Made by a program: the position numbers and the translations under genes
Assembly (NCBI GenBank): GCA_018302885.1
Contig: JAGVZC010000030.1
Coordinates: 1 to 26,176, forward strand
Direction: 5' to 3'
Length of the DNA: 26,176 nt
DNA from: Candidatus Woesearchaeota archaeon
Lineage (GTDB): Archaea > Nanobdellota > Nanobdellia > SCGC-AAA011-G17 > GW2011-AR20
Notes under the pieces: model-generated
Seen by the model: the letters and a program-made list of their open reading frames with translations, nothing else
What the model was told of the DNA's origin: nothing
Database searches by the model: none
Part shown: one piece after another, positions 14,683-22,115 of the stretch
Position numbering within the stretch: position 1 is the stretch's first letter
Layout: the number at the start of each line of letters is the position of its first letter

Positions 14683-15683
14683 GGCATTGGAACTTTATTC
14701 AGAATTTCAGAAATAATATCATCTCTGTTGATATTCTCAGCCTGACCTTCATAATTTAATAAAATTCTATGTCTTAGAACATCATGTGCTACAACTTTGA
14801 CATTATGGGGGGTAACAAATTTTTGTCCTCTTAGCAAAGCTTCAGCTTTTGAAGCAATATAAATCCCTATGGATGCTCTTGGAGAACTGCCCCATTCGAT
14901 ATATCTGCCTAAATTTATCTTGTATTTATTTGGGTATCTCGTAGCATCAACAATCTTTGTTATATATTCTTCAATTTCCTTGCTCACATAAATATCCTTG
15001 ACAAAATTCTGCACATTAGTAATTATTTTTGAATTGGCAACGCTTTTCAGGCCATAATCATCAAATGAATAAAGAGTGATATTTCTTTTCAAAATTTTAT
15101 CTTCTTCATCAACAGTAGGATAATAAATTCCTATCTTGAATAAAAATCTGTCAATCTGTGCCTCTGGCAAATTGTAAACGCCTGCACTTTCAATGGGGTT
15201 TTGTGTAGCCATTACAAAAAAAGGCAATGGCAAAGGGTATGTCTTCTTGCCTATAGTTACCTGCTTTTCCTGCATTGCTTCAAGTAAAGCTGACTGGACT
15301 TTTGGCGGAGATCTGTTAATCTCATCAGCAATAATAAAATTCGCAAAAATAGGACCCTTGACAACAGTAAATCCTCTTGATTTGTCATAAGTTGTTAACC
15401 CAGTAATGTCTGTAGGCAATAAATCTGCCGTGAACTGCACTCTTGAATAACTGCAGCCAATTACTTTAGCAAGCGTTCTTATGATCAATGTCTTAGCAAT
15501 TCCAGGAACACCCTCGACAAGAATGTGTCCATTGCATATCATGCCCCTCAACAAGCTCTCAATAACTTTGTCCTGTCCGACAACTGTCTTCTTGCATTCA
15601 TTTTTTATCTTAAGAAATAAATTATGATATTCTTTTATTTTCCTGTCGTCTATCTTCTTCCTATCAACCTCTTTCTTTTTCAT
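14679..15683 (-). CDS. MoxR-family AAA+ ATPase
   Basis: MoxR ATPases are chaperone-like AAA+ proteins that act with VWA-domain partners on maturation of protein complexes. The 334-residue protein carries Walker A GVPGIAKT (58-65), Walker B FIIADEINR (Asp120-Glu121), the MoxR signature RSPPKVQSALLEAMQEKQVT, sensor 1 ATQNPIE (159-165), arginine-finger region LPEAQIDRF (172-180), and the C-terminal lid with SPRASI (sensor 2) and the DVLRHRI.LNYEG segment usual in the family. It is the first gene of the operon, with the start of DUF58 overlapping its stop by 4 bp. A TTTAAAAA element at about 15710-15720 (minus) could be the promoter, giving only a very short leader. Confidence 0.95.
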   Translation of the reverse strand: MKKKEVDRKKIDDRKIKEYHNLFLKIKNECKKTVVGQDKVIESLLRGMICNGHILVEGVPGIAKTLIIRTLAKVIGCSYSRVQFTADLLPTDITGLTTYDKSRGFTVVKGPIFANFIIADEINRSPPKVQSALLEAMQEKQVTIGKKTYPLPLPFFVMATQNPIESAGVYNLPEAQIDRFLFKIGIYYPTVDEEDKILKRNITLYSFDDYGLKSVANSKIITNVQNFVKDIYVSKEIEEYITKIVDATRYPNKYKINLGRYIEWGSSPRASIGIYIASKAEALLRGQKFVTPHNVKVVAHDVLRHRILLNYEGQAENINRDDIISEILNKVPMP

Positions 15684-15752
15684 TTTACATATAAAATTCA
15701 GGTTTATTTCTTTTTAAACCTTCTTCTTCCAACAAAAATACAAAAATTTTTA

Positions 15753-16184
15753 TTATCTCTCATCTTTTACAAATCCTGTCAGAATCTTGATGATATGCTC
15801 AAATTCCAGCATGTTTTTAATTAAATATTGTTTATCAACAAACATTCCATCATAACTAATTCTATTTCTGATGTTCTTTAATTCATATATAATATTAATT
15901 TCATATTCATAATTAGGATAATTTTTTTAAAAATAAGAAATTAAACATTCATGATTGTCTGATTTTAGTCCATTTTTTAATAATAAAGCTGTTAATAATT
16001 CCTTTATAATCTCATAATAATTTTCTGTGATAATAGAAGCGGTTTCTTTGTCTATTTCTTGTTTTTTTACAAATTTAAAACGAGCAGAACACATCTTCAA
16101 TATAGAATCAATCTTATCTTCATCAACGCTTACTTTCCTTATATTTTCTTTTTCACATATGTCCCAATCCATTATCTCTTTCAT
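15753..16184 (-). pseudogene. HEPN domain gene interrupted by an in-frame TAA
   Basis: From the ATG at 16184 the frame encodes 85 residues, ending LISYF-stop at 15927-15929. The same frame then continues for 57 codons without a stop to TAA at 15753-15755: KNYPNYEYEINIIYELKNIR, then NRISYDGMFVDKQYLIKN and onward. The reconstructed 143-residue protein is an ordinary HEPN domain: the first part (YYEIIKELLTALLLKNGLKS.NHECLISYF) is the N-terminal helices, and RNRISYDG is the catalytic R-x4-6-type motif region. The stop separates the two, so the short product would lack the active site. One base change (TAA to AAA) restores it. The gene overlaps the preceding HTH-NTase gene by 4 bp. Interpretations: inactivated toxin, a sequence error, or a low-level readthrough product. 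The first 85 codons alone are 15927-16184. Confidence 0.75.
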
Positions 16185-16711
16185 TTTAATTTTATATAAC
16201 CAGATAATTTTACGCCATTAATTATATTATTAAATAACTCCTTGCTTAATTTATTAATATTCCCTTCAAAAAAAAGATTTATTTTATGTTTCAATATTTT
16301 TTCAAATTTTAGGATATTTATTTTTCCTTCATCAGACTGTATAAATATATCAATATCACTGCCATAATTATATTCTCCCTTTCCCATGCTTCCAAATAAT
16401 ACTATGCATTTTGGATGTAATTCATCCTCTAAATAGTCTATAAAACCTGAAGAATGCAATTTTAAGATAAAATATTGTTGTTTATAAATTTTAAACATTC
16501 TGTTCTGCTGATTGGAGATATAACTTGGATATAAGGTATTTTTATCTTTTATAACAAAACCTTCTTTTCTTAATTCATCCAAATATTTCTTAACAGACGT
16601 AACTGCTATTTTAGACAATCTGCTAACTTCTCTTATCTGAAAATTCCTAGAGGGATATTCAAAGAATAAATTCATAATCTTTAATTTATTATTATGTAAC
16701 ATTTTTAGCAC
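16181..16711 (-). CDS. HTH-fused minimal nucleotidyltransferase (MNT, second copy)
   Basis: The 176-residue protein has the same architecture as the plus-strand gene at 6025: an N-terminal winged-helix region (about 5-60, with QIREVSRLSKIAVTSVKKYL) and a Pol-beta-fold nucleotidyltransferase with IVLFGSMGKGEYNYGSDIDIFI (Gly107-Ser108, Asp119, Asp121). The partner HEPN frame follows with a 4-bp ATGA overlap but is interrupted. The start GTG at 16711 lies 26 bp from a TATA-like box at 16733-16741; the ATG at 16702 (three codons in) would have a short leader and is an alternative. An imperfect palindrome sits between the TATA box and the start, so self-repression through the HTH is plausible. The two MNT proteins share architecture and motifs but are clearly divergent in sequence. 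Confidence 0.82.
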   Translation of the reverse strand: MLKMLHNNKLKIMNLFFEYPSRNFQIREVSRLSKIAVTSVKKYLDELRKEGFVIKDKNTLYPSYISNQQNRMFKIYKQQYFILKLHSSGFIDYLEDELHPKCIVLFGSMGKGEYNYGSDIDIFIQSDEGKINILKFEKILKHKINLFFEGNINKLSKELFNNIINGVKLSGYIKLK

Positions 16712-16715
16712 AAAT

Positions 16716-16741
16716 GTACAATAATTATTACACTTATAAAG
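16716..16741 (-). promoter_or_regulatory. TATA-like box and palindromic operator candidate of the second MNT gene
   Basis: CTTTATAAG (minus, 16733-16741) is 26 bp before the GTG start. Immediately downstream lies an 18-bp imperfect palindrome at 16716-16733 with the perfect core AATAATTATT (16720-16729) and outer GT/AC pairs. An HTH protein bound there would cover the transcription start. Confidence 0.4.
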
Positions 16742-16748
16742 ATTTCTG

Positions 16749-18494
16749 TTATTTCTTTTTAAATCTTCTTCTTCTGTAATAATAATAAATGCCGTAAAAT
16801 AAAAATAGGAACACAGTAATCTCTATTCCCAAAACAAGGCTGTCGCTTAAAACCTTGCTGCTTGGTCTTTGAACTTTTAAGCCCAAGTCAGTCAATAATT
16901 TTTCACATGCATTAACTGCACCTTCGGCAAGTATCATTGATTTTTCATAATCCTCATCTTCAAAGCTGTCTCGAGCCTTCTTAACTAATTCATACAATTC
17001 TTTACATGCAGGATTCTGCAGGAATAATTTTTCAACAAATTCCAGCTGCCTTCTTGTTTCAGATGACACCCCTCCAGCTCCAAGGGAAGTAACAACCAAT
17101 TTTGACTTGTCTATGAAATCTGGGCTTGCAACATTTGCAACAATGTTTACATCATAATTTCCCTCTTTCACATCACCAAGCCTTTTAACAGTCAATGTAA
17201 CAGGCATTTGCCCTCCTGGAGCAAGTGAAAATATATAATCAATGTCAAAACTGAATTCCAGTTCAGACTCTTCTGAATTTGCACTTAATTGAATTCCATA
17301 CAAAGGCTGTGTATATGGATTTTTAATAAGGACAATTGTATCTATCTGATATTCATCGCCTATTGTTAATCTTCCTGCTTCAATGATATCCAAGTCTACT
17401 TCAGCTCCAGTTCCTCCTCCGCCTCCTCCGCCTCCTCCGCCTCCAGTGCCTGCAGTGGTGACTGTAACTGTAGTGACTGTTACATCTTCAGAGAACATGA
17501 ATACACTAAAATTGTTTGATGAAAATTCAATCTTGTTTAAATCAGATGAAACTGAAGAAGTCAATTGACCCCATATGCATGCTGTAGTTGAATAGCACTT
17601 GTAAGCATTAAGACTATCTTCATGAGTAATCCTCTGCAAAACATTTGAATAATTATAAGTTATATTAACACTTCCATAAGTTTCATTATTCCATCCAAAA
17701 GTAAGTGAAGAGCAACTCATATTAAATTGATCAACAGCCCTTGTATTTTCAGGGACTGCAAGATTATCAGCCAAATCATTATAATAACAAACCTCTCCTT
17801 CATTACCATCTAAAGTTACATTGCTCAAAACAACATTTATATCTCCAGAGCTGAATTCAACATTGTAAAGCCCTGGAACCTCACTAACACTTAAACTTGA
17901 ATTAACCTTTGCAATTATTTGATTGCTGCAAACATCTTTAACAGTAAAATTAGTAATCCCGCTGCTTGTGAATGCTATATCTGTTTTATTTGACATATAA
18001 AGGGGTGCGGTTTTATTTATTATAATCAATGAATCATCATAGTTTACATCCTTGACTTCAACTTTCAGTAAATAATTCCCTTCTGCAGGGGGTGTGTAAG
18101 TGAAATTATGCTCAAAGGAATAACTATTATTGATATAATTATATAAGTTATTTTCAGTTTCATTCAAGATGATGGTATCCCCATTCGGTGATTGTATGGA
18201 GACATTCACTAAATCAACCAAAACAGATTCCATGGAAGTCCTGACAGTAATATTGACTTGTTCCTCAGTATTGTAAGTTATGCCAGGACAGAAATAATTT
18301 ACGGTTGGTGTTGTTGTAGCTCCGTCTTTTATTCTAAATGTGCTTATATCACTTGAATTTAGGCTGTTTCCAATTGTTCCATTCCACCCATAAGCAGTTA
18401 TAGTAACATATTGTGATACTATATTTGGAACAGTATACCATGCTCCATAACTTGTGTAGTCAAACTGGCTTGAGTTTGCTGTTAAAATTGAGTA
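16749..18494 (-). CDS. Giant surface protein, block 4 (C-terminal anchor); frame-shifted from block 3
   Basis: This block continues the frame of the upstream surface-protein blocks after a -1 change near 18494-18500; the first ATG inside it is at 18233, but the frame is open back to 18569. It encodes Ig-like beta-rich segments with many N-x-S/T sequons, a Thr/Val stalk (VTVTTVTVTTAGTG), an 11-Gly run, another beta domain, a helical Cys-containing region (about the last 100 residues: LFLQNPACKELYELVKKARD), one C-terminal TM (SLVLGIEITVFLFLFYGIYYYY) and a cytoplasmic RRRRFKKK tail. It therefore anchors the protein in the membrane. The large part lies outside the cell, probably N-glycosylated. 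By itself it has no signal peptide, which argues that it is not an independent gene. Confidence 0.75.
   Translation of the reverse strand, partial: YSILTANSSQFDYTSYGAWYTVPNIVSQYVTITAYGWNGTIGNSLNSSDISTFRIKDGATTTPTVNYFCPGITYNTEEQVNITVRTSMESVLVDLVNVSIQSPNGDTIILNETENNLYNYINNSYSFEHNFTYTPPAEGNYLLKVEVKDVNYDDSLIIINKTAPLYMSNKTDIAFTSSGITNFTVKDVCSNQIIAKVNSSLSVSEVPGLYNVEFSSGDINVVLSNVTLDGNEGEVCYYNDLADNLAVPENTRAVDQFNMSCSSLTFGWNNETYGSVNITYNYSNVLQRITHEDSLNAYKCYSTTACIWGQLTSSVSSDLNKIEFSSNNFSVFMFSEDVTVTTVTVTTAGTGGGGGGGGGGGTGAEVDLDIIEAGRLTIGDEYQIDTIVLIKNPYTQPLYGIQLSANSEESELEFSFDIDYIFSLAPGGQMPVTLTVKRLGDVKEGNYDVNIVANVASPDFIDKSKLVVTSLGAGGVSSETRRQLEFVEKLFLQNPACKELYELVKKARDSFEDEDYEKSMILAEGAVNACEKLLTDLGLKVQRPSSKVLSDSLVLGIEITVFLFLFYGIYYYYRRRRFKKK
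17413..17444 (-). repeat. Period-9 microsatellite encoding poly-Gly hinge
   Basis: CCTCCTCCG occurs three times in tandem plus a partial fourth unit (plus-strand reading), coding GGN codons for an 11-Gly run. Slippage in 9-bp units would stay in frame, so hinge length could vary between strains. Confidence 0.8.
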
Positions 18495-20698
18495 TTTTTT
18501 CTTAAGATTTGATTGTCGCTTGGGCTCATAATATTCAATGTAGAATAAACAACACTGAAGTTTGTATAATTATAAGAATTATATTCTACACTATCATTGG
18601 CTCTGTATCTTATATAATAATTCCCGACAGTAGGCATGCTTTCAAGAACTAGGGTATAATTGCTATAAGTTGAATTGAATGCAAATATCAATGAATCTGA
18701 ATCAAACAAAGTGGAGTTATAAATTTCAAGCTCGTAATTAATTATATCTGAATCTGTATGCCCAAAGGAGTCTCCCCAGTCAAATTCAGTATAATTGTTG
18801 TAAAGCATATGCGCATCCATCAAGGGGTAATTCCATATAGAAATTATTGGAACATCCCCATAAACATTGAAAGAGGTTATATTATTCTTGAATGCATAAT
18901 AAGAGTTATTATGCGAGGCATTGACGCTTGCTGTGTAAGGATTTGTGGTTAAGCCAATTCCAACAGTATCGTTGTAATAATATTCTAAAGAATTATCATA
19001 AGTTGTTGAATAAAATACATTCGAGACAGTAATGTTGACGTTTGCGTTCTTTATTACAGTATTGTTTGTATAATTGTAATTAATGATGAATTTAACACCT
19101 TCATCAGAAGCTATATTTGTATAATTGAAGAAAACATCCAAGGTGGTGTTGTATTCAACAGTGAAATTTCCATCATACTCCTGAACGTTATTTGCAGTGT
19201 CATTTGCATATATTGTATAATTTATTTGTCCAGCAGGGTATGTATAATTAATTGCCGGTATTGTAATTTCCCACAAGTCCCCAGTAACATGGGTCAGCCA
19301 TCCAAAGAACAGCAATACACCATCCTTCACAGTCTGCCATATTTTTATCCATGCAGAAGTTATAGGGCTTCCGGTATCAGTTAAATTAAATCTTAATGTT
19401 AAATTTTCTCCTGTTGTTACAAAACTTGTTTCATTGATGAAAATTTCTCCTTCAGTCCGGTTAACAGTCTGATTGACTAATGTCATACTTGGAAGATGAG
19501 TATCCAGATAAAATTCAAAGTTTCCCACCCAATCAGAATACAAATTTTCATAAATGTTATCGTATGTCGTTGAGTTATCAAATAGTCTTGCCTTCCAAGT
19601 ATAATTTCCATCAATTAGTTGTTCAGAGCTTGCAAGGGTGTAATTATTATAAGTCTTATTTGTTAAATGCAAAATTGATGGATTTGTTGAATTGTAAATC
19701 AAAATACTGAATAGCAAATTGTCGGCATCCAAGTCGCTTCCATTGGTTACGTTAAAGACTGTTGTATTGTCATTTATCCACATATTATTTTTAGGATACA
19801 ACAAACTAAAATTGCTATATGGCTCTGCATTTAAAATCTTTGTCTGATAATCAATCTGCTTCAAAACAGAATCAGTTAATTTGGGAGTAAAATTTCCATC
19901 CAAAGTTTCGAACAGACTTCTATACTGAATGTATCTGTATGGTTCTGTTAAGTTTTGAATTGAATTAGCACTTCCATTTGGCGTGTAATAAACATCGCTC
20001 CAACTTGCATTGTAAGATGCAACTGTATTGTTGTATAATTGATTTATTTCTCCGCCATCCAAAGCCCTGCTCCATACATGAACTTCATCAACAGTTCCAT
20101 TCCAAATTTGAGTTGTTAAATATCTTCTCCCAATCATAAAATCAGTAACATAATTTGAGTCAAGGCTAACTGCTGAATCAGTATCAACTAAAACACCATC
20201 TTCATACAGCATTGCATTTGTTGTTCCATTCAACACTCCTGTGAACATATGCCAGTCGCACCAGAAAGATGATGAATGGTATGCATCAATACCAACCCCT
20301 GCTCCAAGATGGACAAATCGTGTTCTATTAAGACCAGTGGTAGAAACTGTGCTTGTTCCAATAGAAAAGCCGGCACCTTGTCCTGTAGAAGTTCCTGATA
20401 TCATTCTTGTATTAAATAAAGAATCATGAACACAATTTTCGTCCTTTGCCCACAATGAAACTGTATAAGAAGTATTCGTAAATAAATTAGTAGTTCCAAA
20501 AGAAATATCCTGATCAGAAACATCTTGATTAAATCTTGTTCCTCCACCAACATACCCCTCAACATTCCCAATAGAAGTTCCTGTTCCATCAACAGTCCCA
20601 ACCAAACCACCAGCATAATCTTTCACACTATCTCCATGCCATCCAAATACCAAATCATCATCGCCTTCATCATAATAATTAAATTCTTTAGTTTGAAC
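18482..20698 (-). CDS. Giant surface protein, block 3 (LamG2 and Ig-like repeats); frame-shifted
   Basis: The frame is open from 20698; the first permitted start is only a TTG at 20653, inside the LamG domain (LVFGWHGDS), so this is not a natural gene start. It holds a LamG/concanavalin-type domain (about 20653-20023: ISFGTTNLFTNTSYTVSLWA, WHMFTGVLNGTTNAMLYEDG, WNGTVDEVHVWSRAL), then several beta-sandwich segments (for example LFYPKNN/WINDNT.FN and STLNIMSPSDNQIL). Dozens of N-x-S/T sequons point to an exported, heavily glycosylated product. It ends at TAA 18482-18484 after NQILRKN, exactly where the other frame continues with YSILTANSSQFDY. It has neither signal peptide nor TM anchor, so it only makes sense as part of the larger protein. 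Confidence 0.75.
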   Translation of the reverse strand, partial: VQTKEFNYYDEGDDDLVFGWHGDSVKDYAGGLVGTVDGTGTSIGNVEGYVGGGTRFNQDVSDQDISFGTTNLFTNTSYTVSLWAKDENCVHDSLFNTRMISGTSTGQGAGFSIGTSTVSTTGLNRTRFVHLGAGVGIDAYHSSSFWCDWHMFTGVLNGTTNAMLYEDGVLVDTDSAVSLDSNYVTDFMIGRRYLTTQIWNGTVDEVHVWSRALDGGEINQLYNNTVASYNASWSDVYYTPNGSANSIQNLTEPYRYIQYRSLFETLDGNFTPKLTDSVLKQIDYQTKILNAEPYSNFSLLYPKNNMWINDNTTVFNVTNGSDLDADNLLFSILIYNSTNPSILHLTNKTYNNYTLASSEQLIDGNYTWKARLFDNSTTYDNIYENLYSDWVGNFEFYLDTHLPSMTLVNQTVNRTEGEIFINETSFVTTGENLTLRFNLTDTGSPITSAWIKIWQTVKDGVLLFFGWLTHVTGDLWEITIPAINYTYPAGQINYTIYANDTANNVQEYDGNFTVEYNTTLDVFFNYTNIASDEGVKFIINYNYTNNTVIKNANVNITVSNVFYSTTYDNSLEYYYNDTVGIGLTTNPYTASVNASHNNSYYAFKNNITSFNVYGDVPIISIWNYPLMDAHMLYNNYTEFDWGDSFGHTDSDIINYELEIYNSTLFDSDSLIFAFNSTYSNYTLVLESMPTVGNYYIRYRANDSVEYNSYNYTNFSVVYSTLNIMSPSDNQILRKNTQF
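18494..18500 (-). other. Frame change site: A AAA AAT heptamer (-1)
   Basis: The upstream frame reads AGA AAA AAT ACT; the downstream frame needs a one-base backward step. The A AAA AAT heptamer in zero frame fits the X XXY YYZ form of -1 slippery sites; equally, one A lost from an A7 run in the assembly or the genome would explain it. The two open frames overlap only between 18485 and 18569. Confidence 0.6.
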
Positions 20699-21329
20699 TT
20701 AAAGCCCTGTTCCAGACATGAAACTCATCCATGCTTCCATTCCATTGCTTGTCAACAGAGTTTCCTCCAATCTTAAATACGCTCACAATGGATGGGTCTG
20801 CTCCTGTTGGTGTATTATCCTGTGCGACCTGAACTCCGTTTTCATAGAGTATTCCGTTTGTTGTCCCATTCAATACAGCAGTAAACATGTTCCAATTGCA
20901 CCAGAAAGTATATGGATGACTTGGAGAGTTGAAATTAACGGTTGTAAATGCCCCTGAAACATGAACATAACCTGTGCTATTTGTATTTGGATTTCTCTTT
21001 AAAACAAATGCATTAGCTCCTGAAAGCGTAGTTCCTGACAGCATTCTCTTGCTATCTATAATATCAACTTCACAATCCCTGTCCTTTGCCCAAATATTTA
21101 TTGTATATGAGGTATTTGTAAGTAGGTTAGTATCTCCAAAATTAATATACTGCACATTTGCATCTTTATTGAATTCAGTTGCATTATTGTCTATCAAATG
21201 CTTTCCTGTTCCATTAACCTGAACATTACCTGCCAAAAGTTCATTCACTAAACTTCCTGAAAGATACTGCCCAGAAGCATTTGCAACATAGCTTTCATTA
21301 TTGCTTCCATCCCATCCAAATATCAATCC
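20023..21329 (-). repeat. Tandem LamG domain duplication
   Basis: Two LamG domains lie head to tail (about 21329-20691 and 20653-20023). Both begin with a FGW.G motif (IFGWDGS / VFGWHGDS), share the block for TNTSY/WAKD/GTTN/LYE.GV and end in W(N/S)RAL. The similarity is also visible at the DNA level (for example CCATTCAA.AC...GCACCAGAAAG near 20871 and 20230). Confidence 0.75.
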
Positions 21330-22115
21330 TGCCTTTGGAAAATAAACATCTCTTGGAATATCATAACCGAATGAAATCTCACTTGCATTTGGATTAACTC
21401 CCAAGTCAAATACCTGTGATGTAAAGTTTCCTTTTAAGAAATAGCCATTTACTGAAGATATATTATTAAGAGTTAAATTTCCATTTTGCCTTGTCCAGTT
21501 TATCTGATAAGAAGTTCCATTTGACGAGAATGTTCCGTTCATGAAATCCCCAATGGTTGTATCTATAATATAACGATTAGTTGAATTATCCCCATTTATC
21601 TGGCAATAAATATTGTCTCCCTTTACAAAATTGTTTCCTGCAAGAGAAGATGCATTGATTCCAAGAGCAGCATTATTTTTATACCAATTATAGCTCAAAG
21701 TCCCCATAGTGGTATTTGCATAATTACAGTACAAAGTGCTGTTTGTCCTTACAACAGTATAAGATTGATAGTTCAAAACAGATTCTGCATTAACCCATAC
21801 CGCAGATTTATTAAATTCAGGATTAACCCTTGAAACAAACTCAGCATTCTGATAAACACTTCCCAGATAAACTCCATAATTCCTTTCAGAGAAATGATCA
21901 ACAATCCACTCAATAACATAACCTTCATCAGTTGAATATGAGTCATAAACAAGAATGTTAATATTACTATTCAAATCAACAACAGAAATCGATTCTCCGT
22001 TATAATTATCAAAAATGGTATAGGCAATTACATTCTCATAATAAATATCAGAGCCTAACTTAACTTCTTTTCCATTCTCAACATTTATTTCATCAATGGT
22101 TCTTGGACCTTCAGT
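20688..22115 (-). CDS. Giant surface protein, block 2 (beta domains and LamG1); frame-shifted
   Basis: The frame is open from 22115 (TIDEINVENGKEVKLGSDIYYENV directly continues block 1 in another frame); the first codon usable as start is a TTG at 21974, well inside. It encodes a beta-rich region (ISVVDLNSNINILVYDS, then a Cys-containing Ig-like segment with TLYCNYANTTMGTLSYNWYK and NIYCQINGDNSTN) followed by the first LamG domain (about 21329-20691: GLIFGWDGSN, INFGDTNLLTNTSYTINIWA, MDEFHVWNRALSS). It stops at TAA 20688-20690 just after WNRALSSN, while the next frame continues with KEFNYYDEGDDD and a second LamG. Sequon-rich and extracellular by composition. Confidence 0.75.
   Translation of the reverse strand, partial: TEGPRTIDEINVENGKEVKLGSDIYYENVIAYTIFDNYNGESISVVDLNSNINILVYDSYSTDEGYVIEWIVDHFSERNYGVYLGSVYQNAEFVSRVNPEFNKSAVWVNAESVLNYQSYTVVRTNSTLYCNYANTTMGTLSYNWYKNNAALGINASSLAGNNFVKGDNIYCQINGDNSTNRYIIDTTIGDFMNGTFSSNGTSYQINWTRQNGNLTLNNISSVNGYFLKGNFTSQVFDLGVNPNASEISFGYDIPRDVYFPKAGLIFGWDGSNNESYVANASGQYLSGSLVNELLAGNVQVNGTGKHLIDNNATEFNKDANVQYINFGDTNLLTNTSYTINIWAKDRDCEVDIIDSKRMLSGTTLSGANAFVLKRNPNTNSTGYVHVSGAFTTVNFNSPSHPYTFWCNWNMFTAVLNGTTNGILYENGVQVAQDNTPTGADPSIVSVFKIGGNSVDKQWNGSMDEFHVWNRALSSN
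20691..20698 (-). other. Frame change site between LamG1 and LamG2 (+1)
   Basis: The block-2 frame stops at 20688-20690 and the block-3 frame has a stop at 20699-20701, so the shift must occur within a stretch of under 12 bp. There is no homopolymer longer than three bases; skipping one T (AAC T AAA GAA) joins the frames. Confidence 0.55.

Noticed and set aside
15927..15929. TAA read as a sense codon (altered genetic code)
   Set aside because: Many intact genes in the window end at TAA (for example gyrA), so a general reassignment is not supported by this single case.
17383..17568. Plus-strand Pro-rich open frame
   Set aside because: It is the complement of the poly-Gly repeat and Thr/Val stalk of the surface protein.
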